The position numbers and the translations under genes are program-made. A stretch of DNA of 64,000 nt from Scalindua sp964344685. GTDB lineage: Bacteria; Planctomycetota; Brocadiia; Brocadiales; Scalinduaceae. The notes beneath the pieces were generated by a model. It saw nothing but the letters and a program-made list of their open reading frames with translations, was not told the DNA's origin and made no database searches. The stretch is from the NCBI GenBank assembly GCA_964344685.1, contig CAYFOK010000014.1, forward strand, positions 1 to 64,000, given 5' to 3'. Of this stretch, positions 9,790 to 17,523 are shown piece by piece; the stretch's first letter is position 1; the number at the start of each line of letters is the position of its first letter.

Positions 9790-10944
9790 ATGGAATATAT
9801 TTCAGACGAACTAATCAGAATTAAGGAATCCGGACTTTATAGAGATTTAAAGGTTGTAAAAAGTACGCAGAATACTCATCTAGAAATTGAAGGTAAGAAG
9901 TTTCTCTCGTTTTGTTCAAATAATTATCTAGGTCTTGCTGATAATCCATATGTTATTAAAGCGGTTAAAGATGCTTTAGGAAAGTATGGGTGGGGTGCGG
10001 CAGCATCAAGATTGGTCTCCGGTAATATGATACTGCACGAATCACTTGAAGATGAAATATCTAAGTTCAAAGAAAAAGAAGCGGCCCTGGTTTTCCCAAC
10101 GGGATATATGGCAAATTTAGGAGCCATCTCTTCGCTAGTCTCTAACGGAGACCTTGTTATTTGTGATAAATTAAATCATGCAAGTATTATTGATGGCTGC
10201 CGGTTATCAGGTGCAGCCTTCAGGGTTTATGCACATCGTGATATGGGCAAACTTGAAAACATACTCAGGAAAGCTTCAAAATACAACCGGAAATTAATTG
10301 TTACTGATTCAGTCTTCAGTATGGATGGAGATTTGGCACCTCTTCCTGATATTATCAAAATTGCGAGACAATATAATGCAATGGTAATGGTAGATGAGGC
10401 TCATGGTACCGGTGTATTTGGGGAGAATGGCAGGGGGGTCGTTGAGCATTTCCATCTGAATAAAGAGGTTGATATTATTATGGGTACACTGAGTAAGGCT
10501 ATTGGAAGCCTGGGAGGATATGTTGCCGGTGAAATCGATTTAATTAATTATCTGAGAAATAAATCAAGGACATTCATGTACACTACGGCATTGCCGCCTG
10601 CTGCATGCGCTGCATCTATTGCTGGCATAAAACTAATTCAGAAGGATCCTTCGATCAGAGAGTCACTCTGGCGTAATGTGCGTTTTATATGGAGGAAATT
10701 AAAGACATTGAATTATGATATATCTGATTTAGAAAGCCCTATTATTCCGATCGTGATAGGTGATGCACAGAAGGCAGTTGATATGTCAGAATCACTTTAT
10801 AAAAGAGGAATTTTAATTCCGGCCATTCGTCCACCAACAGTCCCTGTCAATTCCAGCCGTCTTAGAATGACAGTTATGTCGTTACACACAAAAGAGGATT
10901 TAGAGTTCTTATTTGATGTTCTTTCCGAAGTATTGACTTTATAG
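9790..10944 (+). CDS. bioF: 8-amino-7-oxononanoate synthase (alpha-oxoamine synthase family)
   Basis: PLP enzyme that condenses a pimeloyl thioester with alanine in biotin synthesis. 384 residues. It shows SNNYLGLADNP, the SRLVSGNMILHESLE segment, DEAHGTGVFGENGRG, the PLP-lysine region GTLSKAIGSLGGYV near residue 238, and C-terminal IRPPTVPVNSSRLRM. The GTGVFGENGRG and AIRPPTVP motifs favour BioF over 2-amino-3-ketobutyrate CoA ligase (Kbl), the main alternative. No other biotin gene is nearby, so the substrate rests on motif similarity alone. Confidence 0.88.
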   Translation: MEYISDELIRIKESGLYRDLKVVKSTQNTHLEIEGKKFLSFCSNNYLGLADNPYVIKAVKDALGKYGWGAAASRLVSGNMILHESLEDEISKFKEKEAALVFPTGYMANLGAISSLVSNGDLVICDKLNHASIIDGCRLSGAAFRVYAHRDMGKLENILRKASKYNRKLIVTDSVFSMDGDLAPLPDIIKIARQYNAMVMVDEAHGTGVFGENGRGVVEHFHLNKEVDIIMGTLSKAIGSLGGYVAGEIDLINYLRNKSRTFMYTTALPPAACAASIAGIKLIQKDPSIRESLWRNVRFIWRKLKTLNYDISDLESPIIPIVIGDAQKAVDMSESLYKRGILIPAIRPPTVPVNSSRLRMTVMSLHTKEDLEFLFDVLSEVLTL

Positions 10945-11022
10945 CTGCAAAATACAGAAGATTTGTTAATCATGAAAAATTCAGCTACGATTATGATGTT
11001 CAAAAAAAATAGCTGGATATCA

Positions 11023-12348
11023 TCATGGTCTGCAAACGGAACAAGGTATTGCTCCGTCCCGTATGGCATATTCCCTGGAATGAAAATCAATTATATCATC
11101 TGAACTGCTCTTTAACTCCACGCAGTCGGGCTTGTGAAATTCGCGAGAAAATTTTGAAGAGTATACGTGTCCTTTCCATGGTTTTACATTTTTTGTTGAA
11201 TTACTTCTATCTGGTACCGTATTTTGTTCCTGCTTGAGAGCGCTGTCCCACGTTGCTTGTAGGCGATCATGATAGCGCTTTGCCATAGAGTGTCTTCCCT
11301 GTGTTGTATAAAGCGTAACCAGATTATTCAGTAATGTAGCTATATCCTGGTGCCCAGGTTCCAGGGTTTTTTCCTGAATTTCCAGTGCCTGTTTATAGAG
11401 CGGCTCAGCCATGTAATATTTACCAATTGTGTAGTAAAGAGTTGCTAAATTGCTCAGTGATGTTGCAACATCTGAATGGTTCTGTCCGAGGACCTTCCTT
11501 CTTATTTGCAGTGCACGTTTGTAAAGTTGCTCTGATCTGGAGTATTTTCGCTGTAGTTTGTATAATCCTGCAAGGTTATTGAGTGAAGTGGCATATGCAG
11601 TATTGTGTTGGCCTTTGGCTATTTCGCTTATTTCCAGCGCCCTTTTTAAGAGTGGTTCCGCATCGTCATATTTACCTTGAGCCTGATAAACCAATGCAAG
11701 GATATTCAAAGATGTCGTCATCTTATCATGGTCTGTGCCCGATGTTCTTTGTCGTATAGTTAATACTCTCTTGAATAGTGGCTCTGCTTCTTCATACATG
11801 CCTCGTGAGTAATAGAGTGCTGCCAGGTTGTTAATGGTTGTTGCGACAGAATTGTGGTAAGGATCAAATGCTTTTTCTTTAATCTGTAGTGCCCGTTTGT
11901 AAAGAGAAATACTATCTTCATATCTCCCCTGTGCCTGGTACAGTAACGCCAGATTATCAAGGTCAGTTCCGACAACGGGGCTCTCTTCTCCTAAAACCTC
12001 TGTATTAATTTTGAGCGCCTTCAAATAGAGCGGCTCGGCGCTTGAGTATTTGCCTTGTGAAAAATGAATCAATCCTAAAATAGTCATAGAAGCAGCAGTT
12101 TTTGGGTTGTCAGATCCATATTTTTCTTCAGTGGCATTTAATGCTTCTTCAGCGACTCTCCCTGCTTCATTGTATTGTCCATGTTTATTAAGCATAAGTG
12201 CCTTCGTTTGAAGCTCAGTCAAAGTCATGTCTTGTGAGTATGCCGGAAAATCAGGAGGCAGGATAGATATTATCAGCAAGACAATAAATAGTTGTTGGAT
12301 CGAAGGGTATACAAACTTAATTGCAGATGTTAATGTTAGTTTGCTCAT
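11023..12348 (-). CDS. Secreted TPR-repeat protein with C-terminal Cys/His metal-site domain
   Basis: 441 residues. A hydrophobic N-terminal segment (residues about 14-36, ending near PAYSQ) looks like a signal peptide. The middle (about 45-350) is a run of about seven 42-residue tetratricopeptide repeats of the kinesin-light-chain type (pattern GKYDDAEPLLKRALEI with N-LA-LY), a protein-binding scaffold. The last 50 residues differ: VYSSKFSREFHKPDCVEL ... REYAIRDGAIPCSVCRP, an H-x3-C ... C-x2-C arrangement resembling the Ada-like metal-binding module found at the ends of secreted nucleases. Function unknown. It is convergent with bioF. Confidence 0.8.
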   Translation of the reverse strand: MSKLTLTSAIKFVYPSIQQLFIVLLIISILPPDFPAYSQDMTLTELQTKALMLNKHGQYNEAGRVAEEALNATEEKYGSDNPKTAASMTILGLIHFSQGKYSSAEPLYLKALKINTEVLGEESPVVGTDLDNLALLYQAQGRYEDSISLYKRALQIKEKAFDPYHNSVATTINNLAALYYSRGMYEEAEPLFKRVLTIRQRTSGTDHDKMTTSLNILALVYQAQGKYDDAEPLLKRALEISEIAKGQHNTAYATSLNNLAGLYKLQRKYSRSEQLYKRALQIRRKVLGQNHSDVATSLSNLATLYYTIGKYYMAEPLYKQALEIQEKTLEPGHQDIATLLNNLVTLYTTQGRHSMAKRYHDRLQATWDSALKQEQNTVPDRSNSTKNVKPWKGHVYSSKFSREFHKPDCVELKSSSDDIIDFHSREYAIRDGAIPCSVCRP

Positions 12349-12484
12349 TGTTTAAGTAATTAGTGGATTATAAACCTTTAATATATAAATAAATTGATAT
12401 ATATTAAACAAAATATTAAGATGCAAATCTAAAATAAGAATAAGTGTATGACTTATTAATTAATTGGATTGAGGTTTAGATATA

Positions 12485-12934
12485 ATGCTGAGAAATGCTA
12501 AAGTTGACGATGTTAAAGAATTGAACAGGTTAATAAATCAATTTGCCAAAAAGGACCTGATGTTGCCGAGGCCTTTGAGTGAATTATATGAAAAGATTCG
12601 AGATTATTATGTATACATAGACAATGGTAGTGTAAAAGGGTGTGCAGCATTACATGTATTCTGGAAGGATCTTGCTGAGATCAAATCGGTTGCAGTTGAT
12701 GAAGATTCGCAGAAAAGGGGAATTGGTAAGGAGTTGGTGCAAAAATGCTTTGAAGAAGGGAAAAAACTTGGAGTAACCAGGTTGTTTGTGCTGACATACA
12801 TCCCTGAGTTTTTTGAACATCTGGGATTCAAACGTATTGATAAAGATCTGCTGCCTCATAAGATATGGTCAGAATGTGTAAAGTGTTATAAATTTCCTGA
12901 CTGTGGCGAAGTTCCTTTAATCATCGAAATCTGA
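12485..12934 (+). CDS. GNAT N-acetyltransferase, ArgA-like
   Basis: 149-residue single-domain GNAT protein. The acetyl-CoA binding motif A is clear (SVAVDEDSQKRGIGKELVQKC near residue 79), followed by LFVLTYIPEFFEHLGFKRI. Together with C-terminal IWSECVKCYKFPDCGEVPLI this resembles the short stand-alone N-acetylglutamate synthases, which acetylate glutamate to start arginine synthesis. No arginine genes are nearby, so the substrate is an inference from the family. It reads toward hemC. Confidence 0.8.
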   Translation: MLRNAKVDDVKELNRLINQFAKKDLMLPRPLSELYEKIRDYYVYIDNGSVKGCAALHVFWKDLAEIKSVAVDEDSQKRGIGKELVQKCFEEGKKLGVTRLFVLTYIPEFFEHLGFKRIDKDLLPHKIWSECVKCYKFPDCGEVPLIIEI

Positions 12935-12951
12935 TTGGAAGCAGATTAGAC

Positions 12952-12986
12952 TCCCTGGTATACCTGGGAACACTTTATTGAGTGTT
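12952..12986. terminator. Twin short hairpins between convergent genes
   Basis: Between the convergent acetyltransferase and hemC there are two adjacent hairpins: TCCCTGGTATACCTGGGA (12952-12969, one internal mismatch) and AACACT-ttattg-AGTGTT (12969-12986). Neither has a T-run, so intrinsic termination is only possible; the position between convergent genes supports a 3'-end role. Confidence 0.4.
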
Positions 12987-13007
12987 GTATCTGAAAAATC
13001 TGAAAAC

Positions 13008-13976
13008 TTATTCATCTGCAAGAGTCGCTCTTATATCCTCCAATATCTTGCGGCCACCCCTTCCGAGTAGTTTATTCGCAAGTTCGATTCCCATAGTTGA
13101 ATAATCATCAACTTTGCCTGCAATAGAATCTCTGATAACGGTAGTCCCATCGAGTGTACATACAACTGCTTCCATCTTCAGATTAACCGGGAATAAAACC
13201 TCTGCATGAGCACCAATAGGTATCTGGCATCCTCCCTGTAGTCTTTGCAGTACAGTTCTTTCCGCCATTACAGCATATCTCGTGTCGAAGTGTTGTAAGA
13301 TATTAATAATTTTCTTTATCTGTTCATCATTTTCTCGAATTTCTATACAAAGTGCGCCCTGTCCAACGGCATGGAGCATAATGTCATACGGAATTATCTC
13401 ACTGGCTTCGTCACCACGGCCAAGTCTATTGAGACCCGCCTTCGCGACAACTATTGCGTCAAGCTCACCTGACTCCAGTTTGGATAATCTGGTGTCCAGA
13501 TTTCCTCTAAGGTCTACTATGTTAAGGTCCTTCCTGACTGCAAGGATCTGTGCCCTGCGTCTCAAGCTGCTTGTTCCGAGTGTCGCGCCTTGAGGAAGGT
13601 CTTTCAGTGATAGATTATCCCTGCTGATTAACGCATCATGCGGGTCTTCGCGTTCTGTTACCACACCGATTTCGAGGCCATCAGGAATAGCTGTGGGCAT
13701 ATCTTTTGCGCTGTGTACTACAAGATCAACCCTCTTGTCAAGCAGGGCTTCCTCAAGTTCTTTTGTAAAGAGGCCTATGTCTCCTATCTTGGCCAGTGGC
13801 GTGTCGAGTATCTTGTCTCCGGTTGTCTTAATTACCTCTATAACAAATTCTATATTTTTATTTGCTTTTTCCAGTTCAGATTTCACCCAATTCGCCTGGA
13901 TTAAAGCCAATTTACTCCCTCTTGAACCAATAACTATTTTATCTCTATTTTCCAAAAAACCGCTCCTATCTGTCAT
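13008..13976 (-). CDS. hemC: Hydroxymethylbilane synthase (porphobilinogen deaminase)
   Basis: Polymerises four porphobilinogen units into hydroxymethylbilane, for haem and corrinoid synthesis. It begins IVIGSRGSKLALIQANWV, has VVHSAKDMPT, LGTSSLRRRAQ and LDTRLSKLESGELDAIVVAKAG (shown in parts), and GGCQIPIGAHA with the Cys that carries the dipyrromethane cofactor. The ATG at 13976 gives 322 residues; a TTG at 14045 would add 23 poorly matching residues. It is divergent from aroA. High haem demand would fit an anammox host rich in cytochromes. Confidence 0.96.
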   Translation of the reverse strand: MTDRSGFLENRDKIVIGSRGSKLALIQANWVKSELEKANKNIEFVIEVIKTTGDKILDTPLAKIGDIGLFTKELEEALLDKRVDLVVHSAKDMPTAIPDGLEIGVVTEREDPHDALISRDNLSLKDLPQGATLGTSSLRRRAQILAVRKDLNIVDLRGNLDTRLSKLESGELDAIVVAKAGLNRLGRGDEASEIIPYDIMLHAVGQGALCIEIRENDEQIKKIINILQHFDTRYAVMAERTVLQRLQGGCQIPIGAHAEVLFPVNLKMEAVVCTLDGTTVIRDSIAGKVDDYSTMGIELANKLLGRGGRKILEDIRATLADE

Positions 13977-14182
13977 ATATATACTGAAAACAAATACATA
14001 AAATTTTAAAGATACATTTGTCTCATAAAACAATATCCTTGTCAATACTTTTTAATCATTACCTGATCAGTTTAACAGAATACATCTATATGATAATGTG
14101 TTGATTGTTATGTTTGTGTATTTGTACTTGATGAAAGGTGGGTGTCAGTCTATAATTTTTCTTTTGAAAGGATTCATATGAT

Positions 14183-15448
14183 ATGAAAGAGATAAAAACT
14201 GTTGAAAAGGTGAATACAACGGTAACGATTCCGGGTTCGAAGAGCTATACGAACAGGGCTTTACTAACGGCTCTGCTTGCAAGAGGTGTATCTTTAGTGA
14301 AAAATGCATTATTAAGTGAAGATACCAAAGTTATGATTACCTGTCTTGGTGATCTTGGCGTACAGGTAGATGTAAAAGCAGAGGAGAATTCATTAACGGT
14401 GAACGGTTGTGGAGGAAAGATACCGGTAGACAGAGCAAGGCTGTTTGCAGGTAATGCAGGGACCGTTGTAAGATTTTTGACGGCAGCTTTGACAATTGGT
14501 AACGGTCAATATGAGATAGATGGTATTGAACGAATGAGACAGAGGCCCATTCAACAGTTAATTGATGCCTTGAATCAGCTTGGCGCAGATGTGGTTTCAA
14601 AGGAGGGTACAGGTTGCCCTCCTGTATTAGTAAATGCTGCTGGCTTAAAGGGTGGTACAGTCAATATTCCTGGTAATATCAGCAGTCAGTATATAAGTGC
14701 AATCCTTTTGGCAGCACCTTATGCGAACAGTGATGTGCGTATAGTTGTAATGGATGACCTGGCATCAAAGAATTACGTTGATATGACTATAGATGTTATG
14801 AACAGGTTTGGTGTTGCTGTAGAAAGGGATTCGTACAAAGAATTTACTGTAAAGTCGGGTCAGGTATATAAAGGTTGTAAATATATGGTGGAGCCGGATG
14901 CATCAGGCGCATCTTATTTCTTTGCTGCTGCTGCTATTACCGGAGGTAAGGTCAGGGTTGAGGGCTTGGGTGATGTCTCATTACAGGGTGATACAAAATT
15001 TGTTGATATTCTGGGTAAAATGGGTTGCAGAACGTCGAAGTCTCAGGATTGGCTGGAAGTCGAGGGCGGTGAATTAAGGGGGATAGATGTTGATATGAAT
15101 GATACCCCGGATGTTGTACAGACTCTTGCACCTGTTGCGGTATTTGCAAAGGGAAAGACGCGCATTAGAAATGTAAAAAACCTCAGATACAAAGAGACGG
15201 ATCGTATTACGGCTATTATTAACGAACTTAAAAGAGTCGGAGTAGAAGCAATAGAGTTTGAAGACGGTATTGAAATTATTCCTTCACCTCCACATTCTGC
15301 AGACATATCAACCTATAATGACCATCGCATGGCAATGAGTTTTGCCCTTCTAGGCTTGAGGACTAAAGGTATAAGGATAAAAAATCCCGAATGTGTTGAA
15401 AAGACGTTTCCTGATTATTTTGAAAGGCTGGAAAAGTTATATCAATGA
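14183..15448 (+). CDS. aroA: 3-phosphoshikimate 1-carboxyvinyltransferase (EPSP synthase)
   Basis: Transfers enolpyruvyl from PEP to shikimate 3-phosphate in the shikimate pathway. 421 residues of tandem enolpyruvyl-transferase folds: PGSKSYTNRALLTALLA near the N-terminus, GNAGTVVRFLTAAL near residue 94, RMRQRPIQQLIDALNQLGA, SSQYISAILLAAPYA, the KETDRI active-site motif and YNDHRMAMSFALLGL near the C-terminus. The KETDRI and DHRMAM motifs separate it from MurA. Other aro genes are absent here. A long hairpin with T-tract ends follows 35 bp downstream. Confidence 0.95.
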   Translation: MKEIKTVEKVNTTVTIPGSKSYTNRALLTALLARGVSLVKNALLSEDTKVMITCLGDLGVQVDVKAEENSLTVNGCGGKIPVDRARLFAGNAGTVVRFLTAALTIGNGQYEIDGIERMRQRPIQQLIDALNQLGADVVSKEGTGCPPVLVNAAGLKGGTVNIPGNISSQYISAILLAAPYANSDVRIVVMDDLASKNYVDMTIDVMNRFGVAVERDSYKEFTVKSGQVYKGCKYMVEPDASGASYFFAAAAITGGKVRVEGLGDVSLQGDTKFVDILGKMGCRTSKSQDWLEVEGGELRGIDVDMNDTPDVVQTLAPVAVFAKGKTRIRNVKNLRYKETDRITAIINELKRVGVEAIEFEDGIEIIPSPPHSADISTYNDHRMAMSFALLGLRTKGIRIKNPECVEKTFPDYFERLEKLYQ

Positions 15449-15482
15449 TTAATGTTGGAACGTCTTAACGCTTGATCATGAA

Positions 15483-15612
15483 CAAATAAAAAAAGACTCT
15501 TCCAAGTGCTGTGCAGTAACTTCAACCTACCAATTTATTTAATTATAAATGATATGTGATTAGGTTGTGAAGCAATACGGTACACACGCCCCTAAGAGCC
15601 TTTTTTTATTTG
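15483..15612. ncRNA. Candidate structured RNA or long bidirectional terminator
   Basis: A 130-bp imperfect hairpin. The outer arms are 19 nt, 15483-15501 and 15594-15612, complementary except at one position. Inside, CTTCA (15520-15524) pairs with TGAAG (15568-15572), ACCTA (15525-15529) with TAGGT (15561-15565) across a 2-nt bulge, and the tip ATTTAT (15533-15538) with ATAAAT (15545-15550). Between outer and inner stems is a partly paired bubble (TGTG 15510-15513 with CACA 15583-15586). Each strand ends in CTTTTTTTATTT, so either transcript would end like a terminator. It could be a small RNA or simply the 3' end of aroA; no known family was recognised. Confidence 0.5.
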
Positions 15613-16125
15613 CACAAAAATTAATTGTAATTATCTGTTTATGCAATCATAATCATTAAATATTAACCAAACTTTCTACCATTATTATCGTCAGAAATAA
15701 GAAGACCTTTAGTAAAAAAATTTTTAATTTCTTCTTTAAAGTAGTTAGCAATAAGCATGCCGTTTCTGATAGGAAGAATACGATTTTTTATTATAAATAG
15801 TTAATAGATCATAAGTCATTTCCTTTCAAGGTACTTGCCGATAGAAAATTTATTGGGATCGATTAGTATCTGCATCTTCTTCAAAATTTTACATAAAATT
15901 AATCTTTTTATGTTTAACTATGCAACGTATAAGTTCAGAAATAATACTCCAATTTAAAGTTATTGTTGTGGCATTTTATCTGTACTTTTTCACGGTTATT
16001 TTGTTATGACAGGACATAATTGCAGATATAATGAAAAATGTAAGTTATATGCTTTTAGATAACACTTAATAATTTTTGTTAATTATATCTTCGATAATTT
16101 TTTATAGATTAAAAAATTATTTCTC
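15613..16125. other. Intergenic region, no gene seen
   Basis: About 510 bp of AT-rich sequence between the long hairpin and the cold-shock promoter. No coding-like frame, tRNA, or strong palindrome was recognised. Confidence 0.45.
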
Positions 16126-16154
16126 TTGATTTAGCATTTACTATTTGATATAAG
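16126..16154 (+). promoter_or_regulatory. Predicted sigma70-type promoter of the cold-shock gene
   Basis: TTGATT at 16126-16131 and TATAAG at 16149-16154 are separated by exactly 17 nt, each matching the consensus at five or four of six positions. Transcription would begin near 16161, giving a leader of about 100 nt that contains the hairpin described next. Confidence 0.55.
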
Positions 16155-16171
16155 TCCTGCTTTAACAAGCG

Positions 16172-16233
16172 AGGTTGTGTTGTAGTAAGTTGTAATATTT
16201 TGGCTACAAGGTGACAACCTTGTGGCTTTTTTT
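16172..16233 (+). promoter_or_regulatory. Attenuator-like leader with intrinsic terminator before the cold-shock gene
   Basis: GCTACAAGGT (16203-16212) pairs with ACCTTGTGGC (16217-16226) around a GACA loop, a 10-bp stem with one G-T wobble, directly followed by seven T. This is a complete intrinsic terminator lying 38 nt before the start codon. AGGTTGT at 16172-16178 can instead pair with ACAACCT at 16214-16220, which would break the terminator, so the leader can adopt two exclusive folds. Seen in sequence; the regulatory role is inferred. Confidence 0.6.
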
Positions 16234-16264
16234 ATTTTTGTGTAGAAGAAGGGGGTGTAGTAGT

Positions 16265-16465
16265 ATGCCAACAGGTACAGTCAAGTGGTTTAACGACAAA
16301 AAGGGATTTGGTTTTATTTCTATTGAAGGTGGAGAAGATGTTTTTGTTCACCATACTTCGATTGATAGTGAAGGATTCAGGACACTTGAGGAAGGGGACA
16401 AGGTTGAATTTGAAATTGCCCAGGGCGAAAAAGGTAGCAAAGCTGAAAATGTTAAGAAAATATAA
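16265..16465 (+). CDS. Cold-shock domain protein
   Basis: 66-residue OB-fold RNA/ssDNA-binding protein of the CspA family. Both nucleic-acid-binding motifs are present: KGFGFI (RNP1-like) and DVFVHH (RNP2-like), after the usual opening TGTVKWFNDK. The ATG at 16265 follows GAAGAAGGGGG; an in-frame GTG at 16211 lies inside the leader terminator and is not credible. It acts as an RNA chaperone, and family members are known to melt hairpins and antiterminate. It is monocistronic, with its own promoter and a strong terminator. Confidence 0.96.
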   Translation: MPTGTVKWFNDKKGFGFISIEGGEDVFVHHTSIDSEGFRTLEEGDKVEFEIAQGEKGSKAENVKKI

Positions 16466-16576
16466 TTCTTATACACTCCCATATATTTTAAGTTTTTAAG
16501 TATAATAGCACACTAGACTGCTGTTGATTGAAAATATGGAATTGTTACTAGAGCTGAGGGAATGACTCTATCTCGT

Positions 16577-16614
16577 AACCCCCAATATCTTTAAATAGAT
16601 ATTGGGGGTTTTTG
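16577..16614 (+). terminator. Strong intrinsic terminator after the cold-shock gene
   Basis: A perfect 14-bp stem, AACCCCCAATATCT (16577-16590) with AGATATTGGGGGTT (16597-16610), loop TTAAAT, followed by TTTG TTTTG. It would stop transcription rightward, and the cyclophilin gene on the opposite strand ends about 75 bp further on. Confidence 0.85.
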
Positions 16615-16687
16615 TTTTGATATATGGTGATGTGCGGTTCTTTTAATATTGCAAATATGTACCCAAATGTGCTGGTCGTCAAAGTTC

Positions 16688-17281
16688 TTATTCTAGAACA
16701 CTCATGTTCTTAATAGTTATCTCTTTAATTGGCACATCCCTGAACATGCCAAATGCGTGAGTCCTTGTTCTGCCAATAGTATCTACCACATCCATACCAT
16801 CTATGACTTCACCAAAAACGGCATAACCAAAACCACTTGAAGAATTGTCCTTGTGGTTAAGGAAATCATTATTAACCAGATTGATAAAAAATTGTGCCGT
16901 GGCACTATTAATAACGTTAGTTCTAGCCATGGCGATTGTGCCTCTCTTGTTATTTAATCCTCTTCGTGCTTCATTTTTAATAGGATCCTTTGCAGGCTTT
17001 TGATTCATGTCCGCATCAAATCCGCCACCCTGAATCATAAAGTTTGGTATGACTCTATGGAAAATCAGATTGTTGTAGAAGCCCTCATTAACGTATGTTA
17101 AAAAGTTTTTGACGGTAATAGGGGCCTCCTTCTCGTACAATTCTATTGTTACATTACCCTTTGATGTTTCCATTAAAACCTTAGGATTAGCATATGCAGA
17201 ATTAAGCTGCATAAAAACGAGGCTAATCAGGGTGAAAACAAAGAGGGGGGCAATTATTTTATTAAAATATCTTTTTTGCAT
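16688..17281 (-). CDS. Exported cyclophilin-type peptidyl-prolyl cis-trans isomerase
   Basis: Catalyses proline isomerisation during folding, probably outside the cytoplasm. 197 residues with an N-terminal basic-hydrophobic signal segment (about 1-31, ending NSAYA). The cyclophilin core follows: LIFHRVIPNFMIQGGGF with the catalytic Arg, GTIAMART, SATAQFFIN and YAVFGEVIDGMDVVD. SD GGAGAGAAACAG precedes the ATG. Close to E. coli PpiA in size. It is a single gene, divergent from hyuB. Confidence 0.93.
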   Translation of the reverse strand: MQKRYFNKIIAPLFVFTLISLVFMQLNSAYANPKVLMETSKGNVTIELYEKEAPITVKNFLTYVNEGFYNNLIFHRVIPNFMIQGGGFDADMNQKPAKDPIKNEARRGLNNKRGTIAMARTNVINSATAQFFINLVNNDFLNHKDNSSSGFGYAVFGEVIDGMDVVDTIGRTRTHAFGMFRDVPIKEITIKNMSVLE

Positions 17282-17523
17282 CTGTTTCTCTCCAAATAAT
17301 TATTCGAAAAAGTTTTGTCCATTTAATCATAGAAACACGGATAATTCAATGACTTTATCATTTATGCCTGAAGTTGCATATCTGGATTCATATATTGCAA
17401 TGTGGAGTTTATTTTGGATCAGTTTAGGCATAAACCTGTGTGAGATTCCAATTTGATTTCATAGTAAATGGTGTTATGATTGTACAGAATCAGTAAAACA
17501 TTAATTTTTGTTACTCTCATCAA

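Noticed and set aside
15483..15612. Integron attC site
   Set aside because: The long hairpin lacks the RYYYAAC/GTTRRRY end motifs and no integrase is nearby.
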